Shown here: positions 35,417 to 42,301 of the stretch, piece after piece
Layout: each line of letters opens with the position of its first letter
Numbering within the stretch: the stretch's first letter is position 1
Source of the DNA: Bacillus marinisedimentorum
Lineage (GTDB): Bacteria > Bacillota > Bacilli > Bacillales > Bacillaceae_O
Reading direction: 5' to 3'
NCBI RefSeq assembly: GCF_001644195.2
Contig: NZ_LWBL02000024.1
Coordinates: 1-64,000, forward strand
DNA: 64,000 bases
Translations under genes and position numbers: made by a program
The notes under the pieces: model-generated
The model's input: the letters and a program-made list of their open reading frames with translations, nothing else
Database searches by the model: none
Told to the model about the DNA's origin: nothing

Positions 35417-35449
35417 AAGCTGCAGCCAATCGAGGCTGCGGCTTTTTTT
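35417..35449 (+). terminator. Intrinsic terminator after deoD
   Basis: AAGCTGCAGCC (35417-35427) pairs with 35434-35444, with one wobble pair, followed by T7. Confidence 0.85.
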
Positions 35450-35538
35450 GTAAACAAAAATACAAATTATTTGATTTTATATAAACCTTAATGTATTGTG
35501 TTTATATAATCGTAAATAAATTGAAACGAGGTTTACTT

Positions 35539-36297
35539 ATGGATCTTCACGAGATATTTTGGTCTTCCTCTATTGAACAACTCAAGCAGGGGTATATATA
35601 CAGCACTGACCAGGGCACGTTCACCTGCATCATTTGCGGCGAGCGTTATAAAAAAGGCATCATCTACCCTGAAAACGGCCAGCTGTTTGAAGCGGAACTA
35701 GCCGTTCAGAAACACATCGATGAACAGCATGGCTCCCCCTTCACCTATTTGACAGGACTTAATAAAAAATTCACCGGCCTTACCGATCAACAGCGTGAAC
35801 TGTTACTTGCTTTTAAAGAAAGAATGTCCGACAAAGAATCTGCGGAAAGGTTAGGTGTCAGCCCCTCCACAATCAGGGCGCACCGCTTCAAACTCAAAGA
35901 AAAAGAAAAACAGGCGAAAATCTTCCTGGCAATCATGGAGTTGCTGAACGAAGATGATAGCAGCAAGGACGACTGGATGCACATTCATAAGGGGGCGACG
36001 ATGGTGGATGAACGCTATGCGATAACCAAGTCAGAACAAGAGAAAATGGTGCGGAACTATTTCAAAAAAGGGCCGGATGGACCCTTGCATCAATTTCCGA
36101 GTAAGGAGAAACGGAAGATCATCGTACTTCAGCACATTTTGACTCACTTTGAACGCGGGAAAACGTACACGGAAAAAGAAGTGAATGAGGTATTGAAGGC
36201 TATTTATCCGGATTTCGTGACGATTCGGCGGTATTTGATTGAGTATGGGTTTATGGTGCGGAATCGTGATGGGAGTGAGTATTGGGTGAAGGAGTAA
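35539..36297 (+). CDS. DUF2087 transcription factor with zinc finger and HTH
   Basis: A 252-residue probable regulator. Residues about 30-60 hold a CIICGERY ... H ... H zinc-finger-like set; about 85-125 form a LuxR-type helix-turn-helix (SDKESAERLGVSPSTIRAHR); the C-terminal DUF2087 domain (about 185-250) shows FPSKEKRKIIVLQHI and YTEKEVNEVLKAIYPDFVTI. DUF2087 proteins are fused to various HTH modules. Target genes are unknown. The start at 35539 follows AAACGAGG. Confidence 0.8.
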   Translation: MDLHEIFWSSSIEQLKQGYIYSTDQGTFTCIICGERYKKGIIYPENGQLFEAELAVQKHIDEQHGSPFTYLTGLNKKFTGLTDQQRELLLAFKERMSDKESAERLGVSPSTIRAHRFKLKEKEKQAKIFLAIMELLNEDDSSKDDWMHIHKGATMVDERYAITKSEQEKMVRNYFKKGPDGPLHQFPSKEKRKIIVLQHILTHFERGKTYTEKEVNEVLKAIYPDFVTIRRYLIEYGFMVRNRDGSEYWVKE

Positions 36298-36337
36298 ACA
36301 TGAGGATTGCAAAATTCAATCCTCCTCTGTTCCATAT

Positions 36338-36392
36338 AAAAAAAAGGGGACCAAGTTGAAGCTGTTAGGCGGTATCAGGAATTCTTGCTCCC
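36338..36392 (-). terminator. Possible minus-strand terminator
   Basis: On the minus strand GGGAGCAAG pairs with CTTGGTCCC (one mismatch) over a 28-base loop and is followed by eight Ts (36345-36338). Confidence 0.4.
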
Positions 36393-36542
36393 TTTCTTTA
36401 TTGTTCTGAATCTAGCTGGTCCCTGGTATAATGTTGAATAACTTTTATTGTCCCCACCGGCAGATCCAGCGTTGAATACCCTTCCAGGGTTAATGATGAT
36501 CTTGAATGGTTCAGGATTCCCTGCCGTTTTGACTATCTGCAC
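36375..36542 (-). CDS. Possible 55-residue protein or gene remnant
   Basis: A GTG-started frame reading MQIVKTAGNPEPFKIIINPG, then RVFNAGSAGGDNKSY and basic end RFRTIKKGSKNS. The composition looks protein-like rather than random, and a terminator-like hairpin overlaps its end, but there is no good ribosome site. It could be the decayed end of an older gene. Confidence 0.25.
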   Translation of the reverse strand: MQIVKTAGNPEPFKIIINPGRVFNAGSAGGDNKSYSTLYQGPARFRTIKKGSKNS

Positions 36543-36720
36543 GTTTTTCTTTATCGAGCATAACTACGTCAATGGGAAGAGTTATTGGTTTAAGGATCCG
36601 ACCACAACCTGATCGAAATGCTGGAGTGGCTGACAGACAACGCCGGCGCTTCTTCTGTGCTGAACGGAGTGTCATGCCCCAGCTCCATACGTTATTGTGG
36701 GGCAAAAAGTGCGGCGTTCA

Positions 36721-36799
36721 AAGAAAACCCGCCGACTGGCAAGCCTTCAGGCGAAGACAGAGGCGTAGCTGCCTTTATCTATAATCTTAAAATTGGCCA
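36721..36799 (+). repeat. Family C repeat, copy 3
   Basis: AAGAAAACCCGCCGACTGGC, GGCGAAGACAG, AGCTGCCTTTATCTATAATC and TTAAAATTGGCC align end to end with the inverted copy at 19327-19404. Confidence 0.7.
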
Positions 36800-36842
36800 C
36801 AGCGCCTAAACACATCCTTGCTGACAATTTCCTATATGATGA

Positions 36843-36880
36843 AAAAGTGCCGGAACATGATCAAGCATCCCGGCACTTTT
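36843..36880 (-). terminator. Intrinsic terminator of the four-gene operon
   Basis: AAAAGTGCCGG (36843-36853) pairs with 36870-36880 over a 16-base loop; T run follows on the minus strand. It touches the stop codon of the last gene. Confidence 0.8.
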
Positions 36881-37614
36881 TATACCTTGATGCACGAAAA
36901 CATCAAAAACAGCGGTATCCGCATCCTCCGCTCATACTCCTCAGCACTTCCAAACTGTTCTTTCCTCGGAGTCCCCTCCCTTATATCTTCAATCCTAAAT
37001 CCCGCACCGCGCACCAGCCTGACATACTCTTCCGTCGTCCGGTGATACTTCACCACTTGCTCGCCGATCCACGGTTCCGATCGCTTTCCAATTTTAAAAT
37101 AATCATCGACGATCCAGTCCGTCCTTTTTCCTTCTTGTTCGGCACTTTTCATCGAAGCTGTCAGGACTGGATGCTGGACGCTGAAAACAAGTCTGCCGCC
37201 AGCTTTCAGCGCGTTGGAAATGCTGGAGAGCACCTCTGTAAGATTTTCAATATAATGCAGGACAAGGCGTGAGACTGCCAGATCATACTTACTTTCAGGA
37301 AAAGGCCATGTTTCCAGTGAAGAACGGCTGATTTTGCTGTTTGTCCCGGCAAGCTGTCCTTTTGCCAGCACAGCCATCCGCTCTGACCCTTCCACCCCCT
37401 CGTAATAAGCCGCTCCCCGTTTTAGCAGCTCAATTCCGAACGAGCCATCCCCGGAGCCCATATCCAGAACGGTTTGGCCGTTTACATCACCAATCATCTC
37501 AAGGAATACCGGTAATTCTATTGTATTATTCGGGCTTTCAGCACGGTTCCTTCTCGCTAGATAGTTTTCAAGGAACGCTTCATTGTCATAGACAGACGGT
37601 CCTTTATACTCCAT
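36880..37614 (-). CDS. SAM-dependent methyltransferase (fourth gene of operon)
   Basis: A 244-residue class I methyltransferase. Motif I is VLDMGSGDGSFGIELL, the acidic post-I residue is in YEGVEGSERM, and motif IV region is YDLAVSRLVLHYIENL. The methyl acceptor is probably a small molecule, given the C-terminal fold; identity unknown. The start at 37614 has GGGGAGG upstream. It overlaps the preceding acetyltransferase gene by 11 bp, so it is the last gene of a tightly coupled operon. Confidence 0.8.
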   Translation of the reverse strand: MEYKGPSVYDNEAFLENYLARRNRAESPNNTIELPVFLEMIGDVNGQTVLDMGSGDGSFGIELLKRGAAYYEGVEGSERMAVLAKGQLAGTNSKISRSSLETWPFPESKYDLAVSRLVLHYIENLTEVLSSISNALKAGGRLVFSVQHPVLTASMKSAEQEGKRTDWIVDDYFKIGKRSEPWIGEQVVKYHRTTEEYVRLVRGAGFRIEDIREGTPRKEQFGSAEEYERRMRIPLFLMFSCIKV

Positions 37615-38110
37615 CGGTTTGATCCTCCCCGATAACGTCCAGTTCTTTGTAAAAATGAAACCGTTCCTCATCTTCATCTACGATTTCATATCCATTTGCC
37701 AGGTATAGCCGCACCGCGCTTTTCCAGCCCCGGTTTGTTTCCATGACGATTCTTTTATATTCCAATTCACCCGCCGACCGCTCCAGCTCATGAAGCATTT
37801 CTATAGCCAGCCCCTGCCTGCGGTATTCCTTTTTCACAGACATCCGTTCAATCCGGGCAATCCTCTCTTCTTCATATGTAATCGCGCCTGTGCATACAAT
37901 TTGTCCGTCAATCGAGCCGGTTAAAAACAGCATGCCTTTTTCCGAATACCAGTTTACGGGATCGATCAAATCAGGATTAAGTGTGGAATCGAGAAATCCG
38001 AATCTTTCCCGGAACCCTTCAAGAATAAGCGTGCGGGCGGCTGTCTGTGTATCAGCGGTTAGAGGTGCGATTGCCATTTTCCTGCTGTATTTTTCATGGG
38101 AAGTGTTCAT
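37604..38110 (-). CDS. GNAT acetyltransferase (third gene of operon)
   Basis: A 168-residue GNAT enzyme: IERMSVKKEYRRQGLAIEML holds the acetyl-CoA loop (RRQGLA) and SAVRLYLANGYEIVDEDEE the motif B end. The start at 38110 follows GGGGGG. Its ATG overlaps the stop of the phosphatase gene as ATGA, and its own end overlaps the methyltransferase start, so translation is probably coupled on both sides. Confidence 0.75.
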   Translation of the reverse strand: MNTSHEKYSRKMAIAPLTADTQTAARTLILEGFRERFGFLDSTLNPDLIDPVNWYSEKGMLFLTGSIDGQIVCTGAITYEEERIARIERMSVKKEYRRQGLAIEMLHELERSAGELEYKRIVMETNRGWKSAVRLYLANGYEIVDEDEERFHFYKELDVIGEDQTDGV

Positions 38111-38661
38111 GTAGCCCCCCCTTCCGTCCAGATCCGTTCCAGTACGGGAGCTTCGTTGCTCATAGTCAAAAGGTACACATCCGGATTCGTGAGCAGGCTC
38201 CATTCTTTGAATCCGAAAGTGGAGTCGAAATGTTTGAGCAGCAGCGCCATTAAGTTCCCATGCGTCACCACCACTGTATTTTCCACACCCGTTTTTGAAA
38301 TTTCCTCTATGACGCCGATGCCCCTCTCTAAAGCTTCCCTGCTCGACTCACCGCCTGCAATTTTCAAATCGGGACTTTCAAAAGATTCCTGAAGGATTTC
38401 GAGCCAATTCGGCAGCGGTTCAGGGCTCAGAATCCGTTCAGCAAGGCGGGGGTCCTCTTCTATCGGCAGATGCAGTTTGCCGGCAAGCGGTTCAGCCGTT
38501 TGGCGGGCCCTTTTAAAAGGACTGCTGATGATCCGGTCAATTTTCCTGCCCCGAAAAAATTCCGCCAGCCCTTCTGCCTGTTTGAACCCTTCTGCTGTCA
38601 GCGGGCTCTCAGGCGGCTGCCCGGAAGCGCTGCAATGCCTTACAATGTAGATCTTTTTCAT
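38107..38661 (-). CDS. Histidine phosphatase family protein (second gene of operon)
   Basis: A 184-residue phosphoglycerate-mutase-like phosphatase. The catalytic IVRHCSASGQ (RH motif) is at the start, with ISSPFKRARQTAEPLA (second Arg) and the VVTHGNLMALLL (second His) near residue 140. The substrate is a small phosphorylated metabolite, not identifiable here. The ATG at 38661 overlaps the stop of the upstream methyltransferase by 4 bp. Confidence 0.8.
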   Translation of the reverse strand: MKKIYIVRHCSASGQPPESPLTAEGFKQAEGLAEFFRGRKIDRIISSPFKRARQTAEPLAGKLHLPIEEDPRLAERILSPEPLPNWLEILQESFESPDLKIAGGESSREALERGIGVIEEISKTGVENTVVVTHGNLMALLLKHFDSTFGFKEWSLLTNPDVYLLTMSNEAPVLERIWTEGGAT

Positions 38662-39440
38662 CTTGCACCTGCCTGTCCCGGCTTCCATCCAGTACATATA
38701 TTCCGATTGACCGAGTAGTAAAATGAACCCGACCGATGCATTCTCTTCAACTCATCCAGCCAATCACCCAGTTCATAAAGCTCAAACATGTTCTCTTCCG
38801 CAAGCCAGTGCCGCATCATGCGGGCCATGCTGTACGAGTATGTATATTTATTAAACTCCCGATTGATCAGCGTGTGAATATGCGATTCAACTTTTGAAAA
38901 CGAACTGTTTCCGATCATCCCAGACAGTTTTCTCCCGATAATCCCATCCGGCCCGCTGTCAGCAAACGCATGGATGATCTTTCTCGTTCTACCCGGATTT
39001 TCAGTTGAGAACACCTGTGTATCAAAATCGGTATGGATAACGGCCGCTTTGCCGCCAGGTTTAAGAACACGGTACATTTCCTCAATCGCTTTCTCCGGTT
39101 CGGCCACCCATTCCAATACTTCTGCACAGATGACCCGGTCAAAACTGTTATCCGGAAATGGAAGGGCCATCGCATCTCCAACTACGAATTCGATTCTCGC
39201 GTTCCGGCCTTTATCCTCCCAGTTCTGCCGTGCCCTTATAATGCGGGCTTCCGAGTTATCCAGACCGACCGCTTTATCAACAAAAGGATAGACTCCTAAA
39301 AGAAGGTGTTCCGCATCTCCGGTATTACAGCCGATATCCAGCACTGATTGGCCGGGAGCTATATCCAGCAGATTAAAATACGCCTTCCATTGCTCAATGA
39401 TATCCGCCAGGGGCGGGTTCAAAAAGAATTCCTGTGCCAT
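38658..39440 (-). CDS. SAM-dependent methyltransferase (first gene of operon)
   Basis: A 260-residue class I methyltransferase, with motif I SVLDIGCNTGDAEHLLLG, motif II/IV DRVICAEVLEWVAEPEKAI and motif VI VLKPGGKAAVIHTDFD. It resembles the UbiE/COQ5-like set but the substrate is unknown. The C-terminal third is helical, probably a substrate lid. It starts at 39440 with AAGGAAG upstream and leads the four-gene operon that ends at 36880. Confidence 0.8.
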   Translation of the reverse strand: MAQEFFLNPPLADIIEQWKAYFNLLDIAPGQSVLDIGCNTGDAEHLLLGVYPFVDKAVGLDNSEARIIRARQNWEDKGRNARIEFVVGDAMALPFPDNSFDRVICAEVLEWVAEPEKAIEEMYRVLKPGGKAAVIHTDFDTQVFSTENPGRTRKIIHAFADSGPDGIIGRKLSGMIGNSSFSKVESHIHTLINREFNKYTYSYSMARMMRHWLAEENMFELYELGDWLDELKRMHRSGSFYYSVNRNICTGWKPGQAGAR

Positions 39441-39534
39441 AGTCGCTCTTCCTTTCTTTCATTCGCATTGTTCAATTTATTAAAATTCATTATGATAATA
39501 GAAAAATAGCCAGAACGAAATGAGGATGAAAAAG

Positions 39535-40251
39535 ATGAAGCCAGAACCTCTAGAAGCTGCGAAACGGTTTATTGATGAGAAATACCCTGATTGTGATGCG
39601 GCCCTTCTCGCCGGCAGTGTCGTTCGCGGACAGGGAACTGCCGCTTCCGATCTCGATATTGTCCTTTTTGACCGGAGTCTTGGCGGTTCATACCGTGAGT
39701 CCTTTATCTTTAAGGAGTGGCCGGTTGAACTGTTCGCGCATACTCTCACTTCTTACCGGGAGTTTTTCGAAAGCGACCGGAAACGGGGGCGCCCTTCCCT
39801 GCCGAGAATGGTTGTGGAAGGCATCGTGCTGAAAGACAGCGGTGTCGCCACACAAATCAAAAACGAAGCGGATATTCTTTTGCAACAAGGCCCGGAGCCC
39901 TGGTCTTCCCGAACGATTGATCTGAACCGTTATTTCCTGACCGATTTGCTTGATGACTTGTCCGGATCTTGTTCGCGCCATGAAGATCTTTTTATCGCCG
40001 GAGAGCTGGCGATAAAGCTGCATGAGTTCGTCCTCCGCACAAACCAGTGGTGGACCGGCAATTCTAAATGGGTGTACAGGTCATTGCAGGAATTCGATCC
40101 TGATTTTGCCGAAAGGTTTGCTGGTGCATTCGATCGGTTTTACCGGACCGGAGACAAAACAGCCGTCATCCAGGTCGCCGAACACATCCTTGCACCTGTG
40201 GGCGGCAGACTGTTCGAAGGTTTTTCAATCGGCAAACCGGCAGATCGTTGA
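39535..40251 (+). CDS. Nucleotidyltransferase (MNT/ANT-like)
   Basis: A 238-residue protein with the pol-beta nucleotidyltransferase signature AALLAGSVVRGQGTAASDLD, that is G-S-x(10)-D-x-D with the metal-binding acidic pair (DLDIVLF). The length and C-terminal helical domain recall aminoglycoside/lincosamide nucleotidyltransferase-like proteins, though resistance cannot be claimed. The start at 39535 has GAGG upstream; two earlier Met codons are in frame. It is divergent from the four-gene operon. Confidence 0.75.
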   Translation: MKPEPLEAAKRFIDEKYPDCDAALLAGSVVRGQGTAASDLDIVLFDRSLGGSYRESFIFKEWPVELFAHTLTSYREFFESDRKRGRPSLPRMVVEGIVLKDSGVATQIKNEADILLQQGPEPWSSRTIDLNRYFLTDLLDDLSGSCSRHEDLFIAGELAIKLHEFVLRTNQWWTGNSKWVYRSLQEFDPDFAERFAGAFDRFYRTGDKTAVIQVAEHILAPVGGRLFEGFSIGKPADR

Positions 40252-40257
40252 TTCCGA

Positions 40258-40869
40258 TTACTCTTTGCCGAATGATCGAAACGGGCTGACAAGTTCATAC
40301 CCTGTATAAAATACCAGTTCCCTTAAAAAGAAAGGGACTTTGGTTTTTGCCGATTTATAGGCTGTTGTGCTTGCAGGTGAAGGAAAAGCATCGAGCCCCA
40401 GATCTTCTGCCATTGCCATCGCCCGCTTCATATGGAGCGGGTCAGTTATTATAAGAAGGTCGTTGAACATCTGTTCTTCGGCGATTTTCCCGGCATAAAG
40501 AAGGTTTTGTTCCGTGATTCCGGATTTGTTCTCGAGGAAAATGTCTTTTTTACGAACCCCCTGCCCGATAGCATACCTTTTGCCCGTTTCCGCTTCAGAT
40601 AGCTTGCTTCCAGGCGCTTTGCCGCCGGTGAAAATGAGATGCTCCACCTTTCCGCTTTTATATAGGTTTACCGCATGGTCGATCCGTCCCTGAAAAACAG
40701 GAGACGGTTTTCCGTTCCAGGACGCAGCCCCAAGTACAACGGCGGCATCCGCTGTCACTGATTCAGCGTCCTTGTTGCTGTATCTCCAGATTTCAAAGCC
40801 GGACCAGAGAAAGAAAATCAGAACCAAAGCAAGAGGGGCTGCGACGGCAATCCTAAGTTTTTTCTTCAT
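40258..40869 (-). CDS. YdcF-like / DUF218 membrane-anchored protein
   Basis: A 203-residue protein: one N-terminal helix (LRIAVAAPLALVLIFFLWSG) then a DUF218 domain with ADAAVVLGAASWNGKPSPVF, GKVEHLIFTGGKAPG and LIITDPLHMKRAM. The family includes SanA, ElyC and YdcF, implicated in envelope functions and possibly a nucleotide- or lipid-linked substrate. It begins 12 bases after the stop of the next gene up, so the two form an operon. Confidence 0.8.
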   Translation of the reverse strand: MKKKLRIAVAAPLALVLIFFLWSGFEIWRYSNKDAESVTADAAVVLGAASWNGKPSPVFQGRIDHAVNLYKSGKVEHLIFTGGKAPGSKLSEAETGKRYAIGQGVRKKDIFLENKSGITEQNLLYAGKIAEEQMFNDLLIITDPLHMKRAMAMAEDLGLDAFPSPASTTAYKSAKTKVPFFLRELVFYTGYELVSPFRSFGKE

Positions 40870-40881
40870 GTGAATCTCTCC

Positions 40882-41304
40882 CTATGGCTTCGGAAAAAAC
40901 GATACAAGGATAAATGAAATCCAGCCGGGCAGCGTTTTTTTGCCGAGTGGCCCAAGAAGCGCTTCAAGGCCCTCAACCATCAAATCACCAAAAGTGATGA
41001 TAAGCAAAACCAAAACTTTACCTGATACCCCGCCGTCTGTCATGAGGTGCATCAATGAGCTCATAATCATGGCATCCGTAGCAATTTGGACAACGGACTC
41101 TTTTTTTGATCGCTTGTAAATCGGTTTTTCTGTAAGCTTATCAAGCCTAGTGCCGAGCCAGATCACCAGGGCGAGCAAGACAAAGCCAAAGAACACGCCC
41201 TTTCCCTGAAAGTCATAGAAAAAGAGCACGGTGCCTAACCCGCAGAAGGCAAATATCCTGCTGCTGTGCTTACGGACCCATCCTTTCCATTCTTCACTCT
41301 CCAT
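40882..41304 (-). CDS. Small membrane protein
   Basis: A 140-residue protein with about three helices (IFAFCGLGTVLFFYDF, GVFFGFVLLALVIWLG and a long one VLVLLIITFGDLMVEG) and a positive loop (KPIYKRSKKE). The start at 41304 has GGGGAGGGAG upstream; the frame to 41376 lacks a site. It is co-transcribed with the DUF218 gene. The family is not recognised. Confidence 0.6.
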   Translation of the reverse strand: MESEEWKGWVRKHSSRIFAFCGLGTVLFFYDFQGKGVFFGFVLLALVIWLGTRLDKLTEKPIYKRSKKESVVQIATDAMIMSSLMHLMTDGGVSGKVLVLLIITFGDLMVEGLEALLGPLGKKTLPGWISFILVSFFPKP

Positions 41305-41489
41305 CCGCACTCCCTCCCCGAATGTCGCTGCCAACCATTTTACCATAATTTTCTTGAAATTAGGATATAGGAACATGTAAAAAGGTTATCCCCGAATGGG
41401 CGAACTTTCAGGTGGAGACGAGGTGCGGTTGTCCTTATCGATTTATTGAAAATGGAAACCGGTTAGGAATTCTGCCGTGCTGTAAGAAA

Positions 41490-41650
41490 AGCTCCAGGCG
41501 CCCGCTTATGACGATAGCCGCTGGTGCCTGGAGCTGAACAACTCGAATTGCGCAAGGCGCACGCTTAGCGGCATATCATAAGCTGGGGTTATCAGCAATG
41601 AGGCGGTTTTCCCTCCCGGAGGGGAGCAGCTGATCTGCATCCAAACAGAT
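41490..41650 (+). repeat. Family A partial copies
   Basis: A short fragment (CTCCAGGCGCCCGCTTATGA to GGTGCCTGGAGCTGAAC, 41490-41530) that closes on itself, followed by a truncated copy from GCGCAAGGCGCACGCTTAGC at 41541 with the inner CCCTCCCGGAGGG hairpin. Confidence 0.6.
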
Positions 41651-41833
41651 GCCAGATCAGCCCAGCCTGAGTACCCCGGGCATGGAAATTTGCACGTGTT
41701 CCCACCGTTTCAAGCAAGCCGACGGCCAAAACCGGGCTGTTTCCTCATATACGGGGTAACTCAGATCCATTTAGGACCGATAACCTGCCGGATTTGTCTT
41801 ATTTTTCAAAAAAACTATTACTTTTTCTTCGTA

Positions 41834-42070
41834 TTTCACACCAGATGACTGTTCCTTCGTGCCATATCCCTGGCTTTTCACGCCGTTTACGAACAACCGC
41901 AATCAGGAAGATGCACTTTCGCGCGGCATCCGTTTTCTTTCACGCCAAACGATCACTGTTTCACGCGTAATCTCCCATATTTCATGCCGCAGCGTCCAAC
42001 TTTCACGCCGGAGCAGCTGTTTCGCGCCGTTCAGCCCGGCTTTCACGCCGGAACTCCTTTTTTCATGCAT
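41834..42070 (+). repeat. Family B phased array, copy 4 (best)
   Basis: Cores at 41834, 41855, 41876 (TTTCACGCCG), 41917, 41938, 41959, 41980 (TTTCATGCCG), 42001 (TTTCACGCCG), 42020 (TTTCGCGCCG), 42041 and 42061, with a degenerate position at 41897. Spacing is 21 bp throughout (one step of 19, one of 20). The other half of each 21-bp unit is not conserved. No ORF. Confidence 0.85.
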
Positions 42071-42106
42071 GGCGACAGACCCTGCCTCGCAGCTGGTAAT
42101 CTCGAA

Positions 42107-42225
42107 ATGCGGAGAGCCCTTGATCAGCGGCGTACGCATAAGCAGGGCCGTACCAGGAAGGGTGCTTTTCCCTTCATGGGGCGGCAATGCTTATAACAAT
42201 AGCCGCCAGGCCTCACAGCTGAACA
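42107..42225 (+). repeat. Family A variant with changed outer stem
   Basis: The conserved parts AGCGGCGTACGCATAAGC and GCTTATAACAATAGCCGC are kept, but the outer arms are GAGAGCCCTT and AGGCCTCACAGC, and the middle hairpin is GGAAGGGTGC / CCCTTC. Arms have changed while the pairing layout is retained. Confidence 0.6.
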
Positions 42226-42260
42226 TTGATCTTGCTTGAAAACTTATACTCTTACCTATC

Positions 42261-42295
42261 AAAAAGGCCCGACCCCCGGCGGGATCAGGCCTTAT
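42261..42295 (-). terminator. Intrinsic terminator after the OPT gene
   Basis: On the minus strand an imperfect stem with outer arms AAGGCC (42264-42269) and GGCCTT (42288-42293) is followed by T5, 7 bases past the OPT stop. Confidence 0.75.
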
Positions 42296-42301
42296 AAAAA
42301 C

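Larger units (their letters stand above)
36298..36879. other. Intergenic region with weak ORF and repeat
   Basis: Contains a possible minus ORF (36375-36542) with its terminator and a family C repeat (36721-36799). The middle (36545-36720) shows only broken frames. Confidence 0.4.

Noticed and set aside
41834-42070. CRISPR array
   Set aside because: Units repeat every 21 bp with a 10-bp core, far shorter than CRISPR repeat plus spacer, and the cores vary. No cas genes are present.
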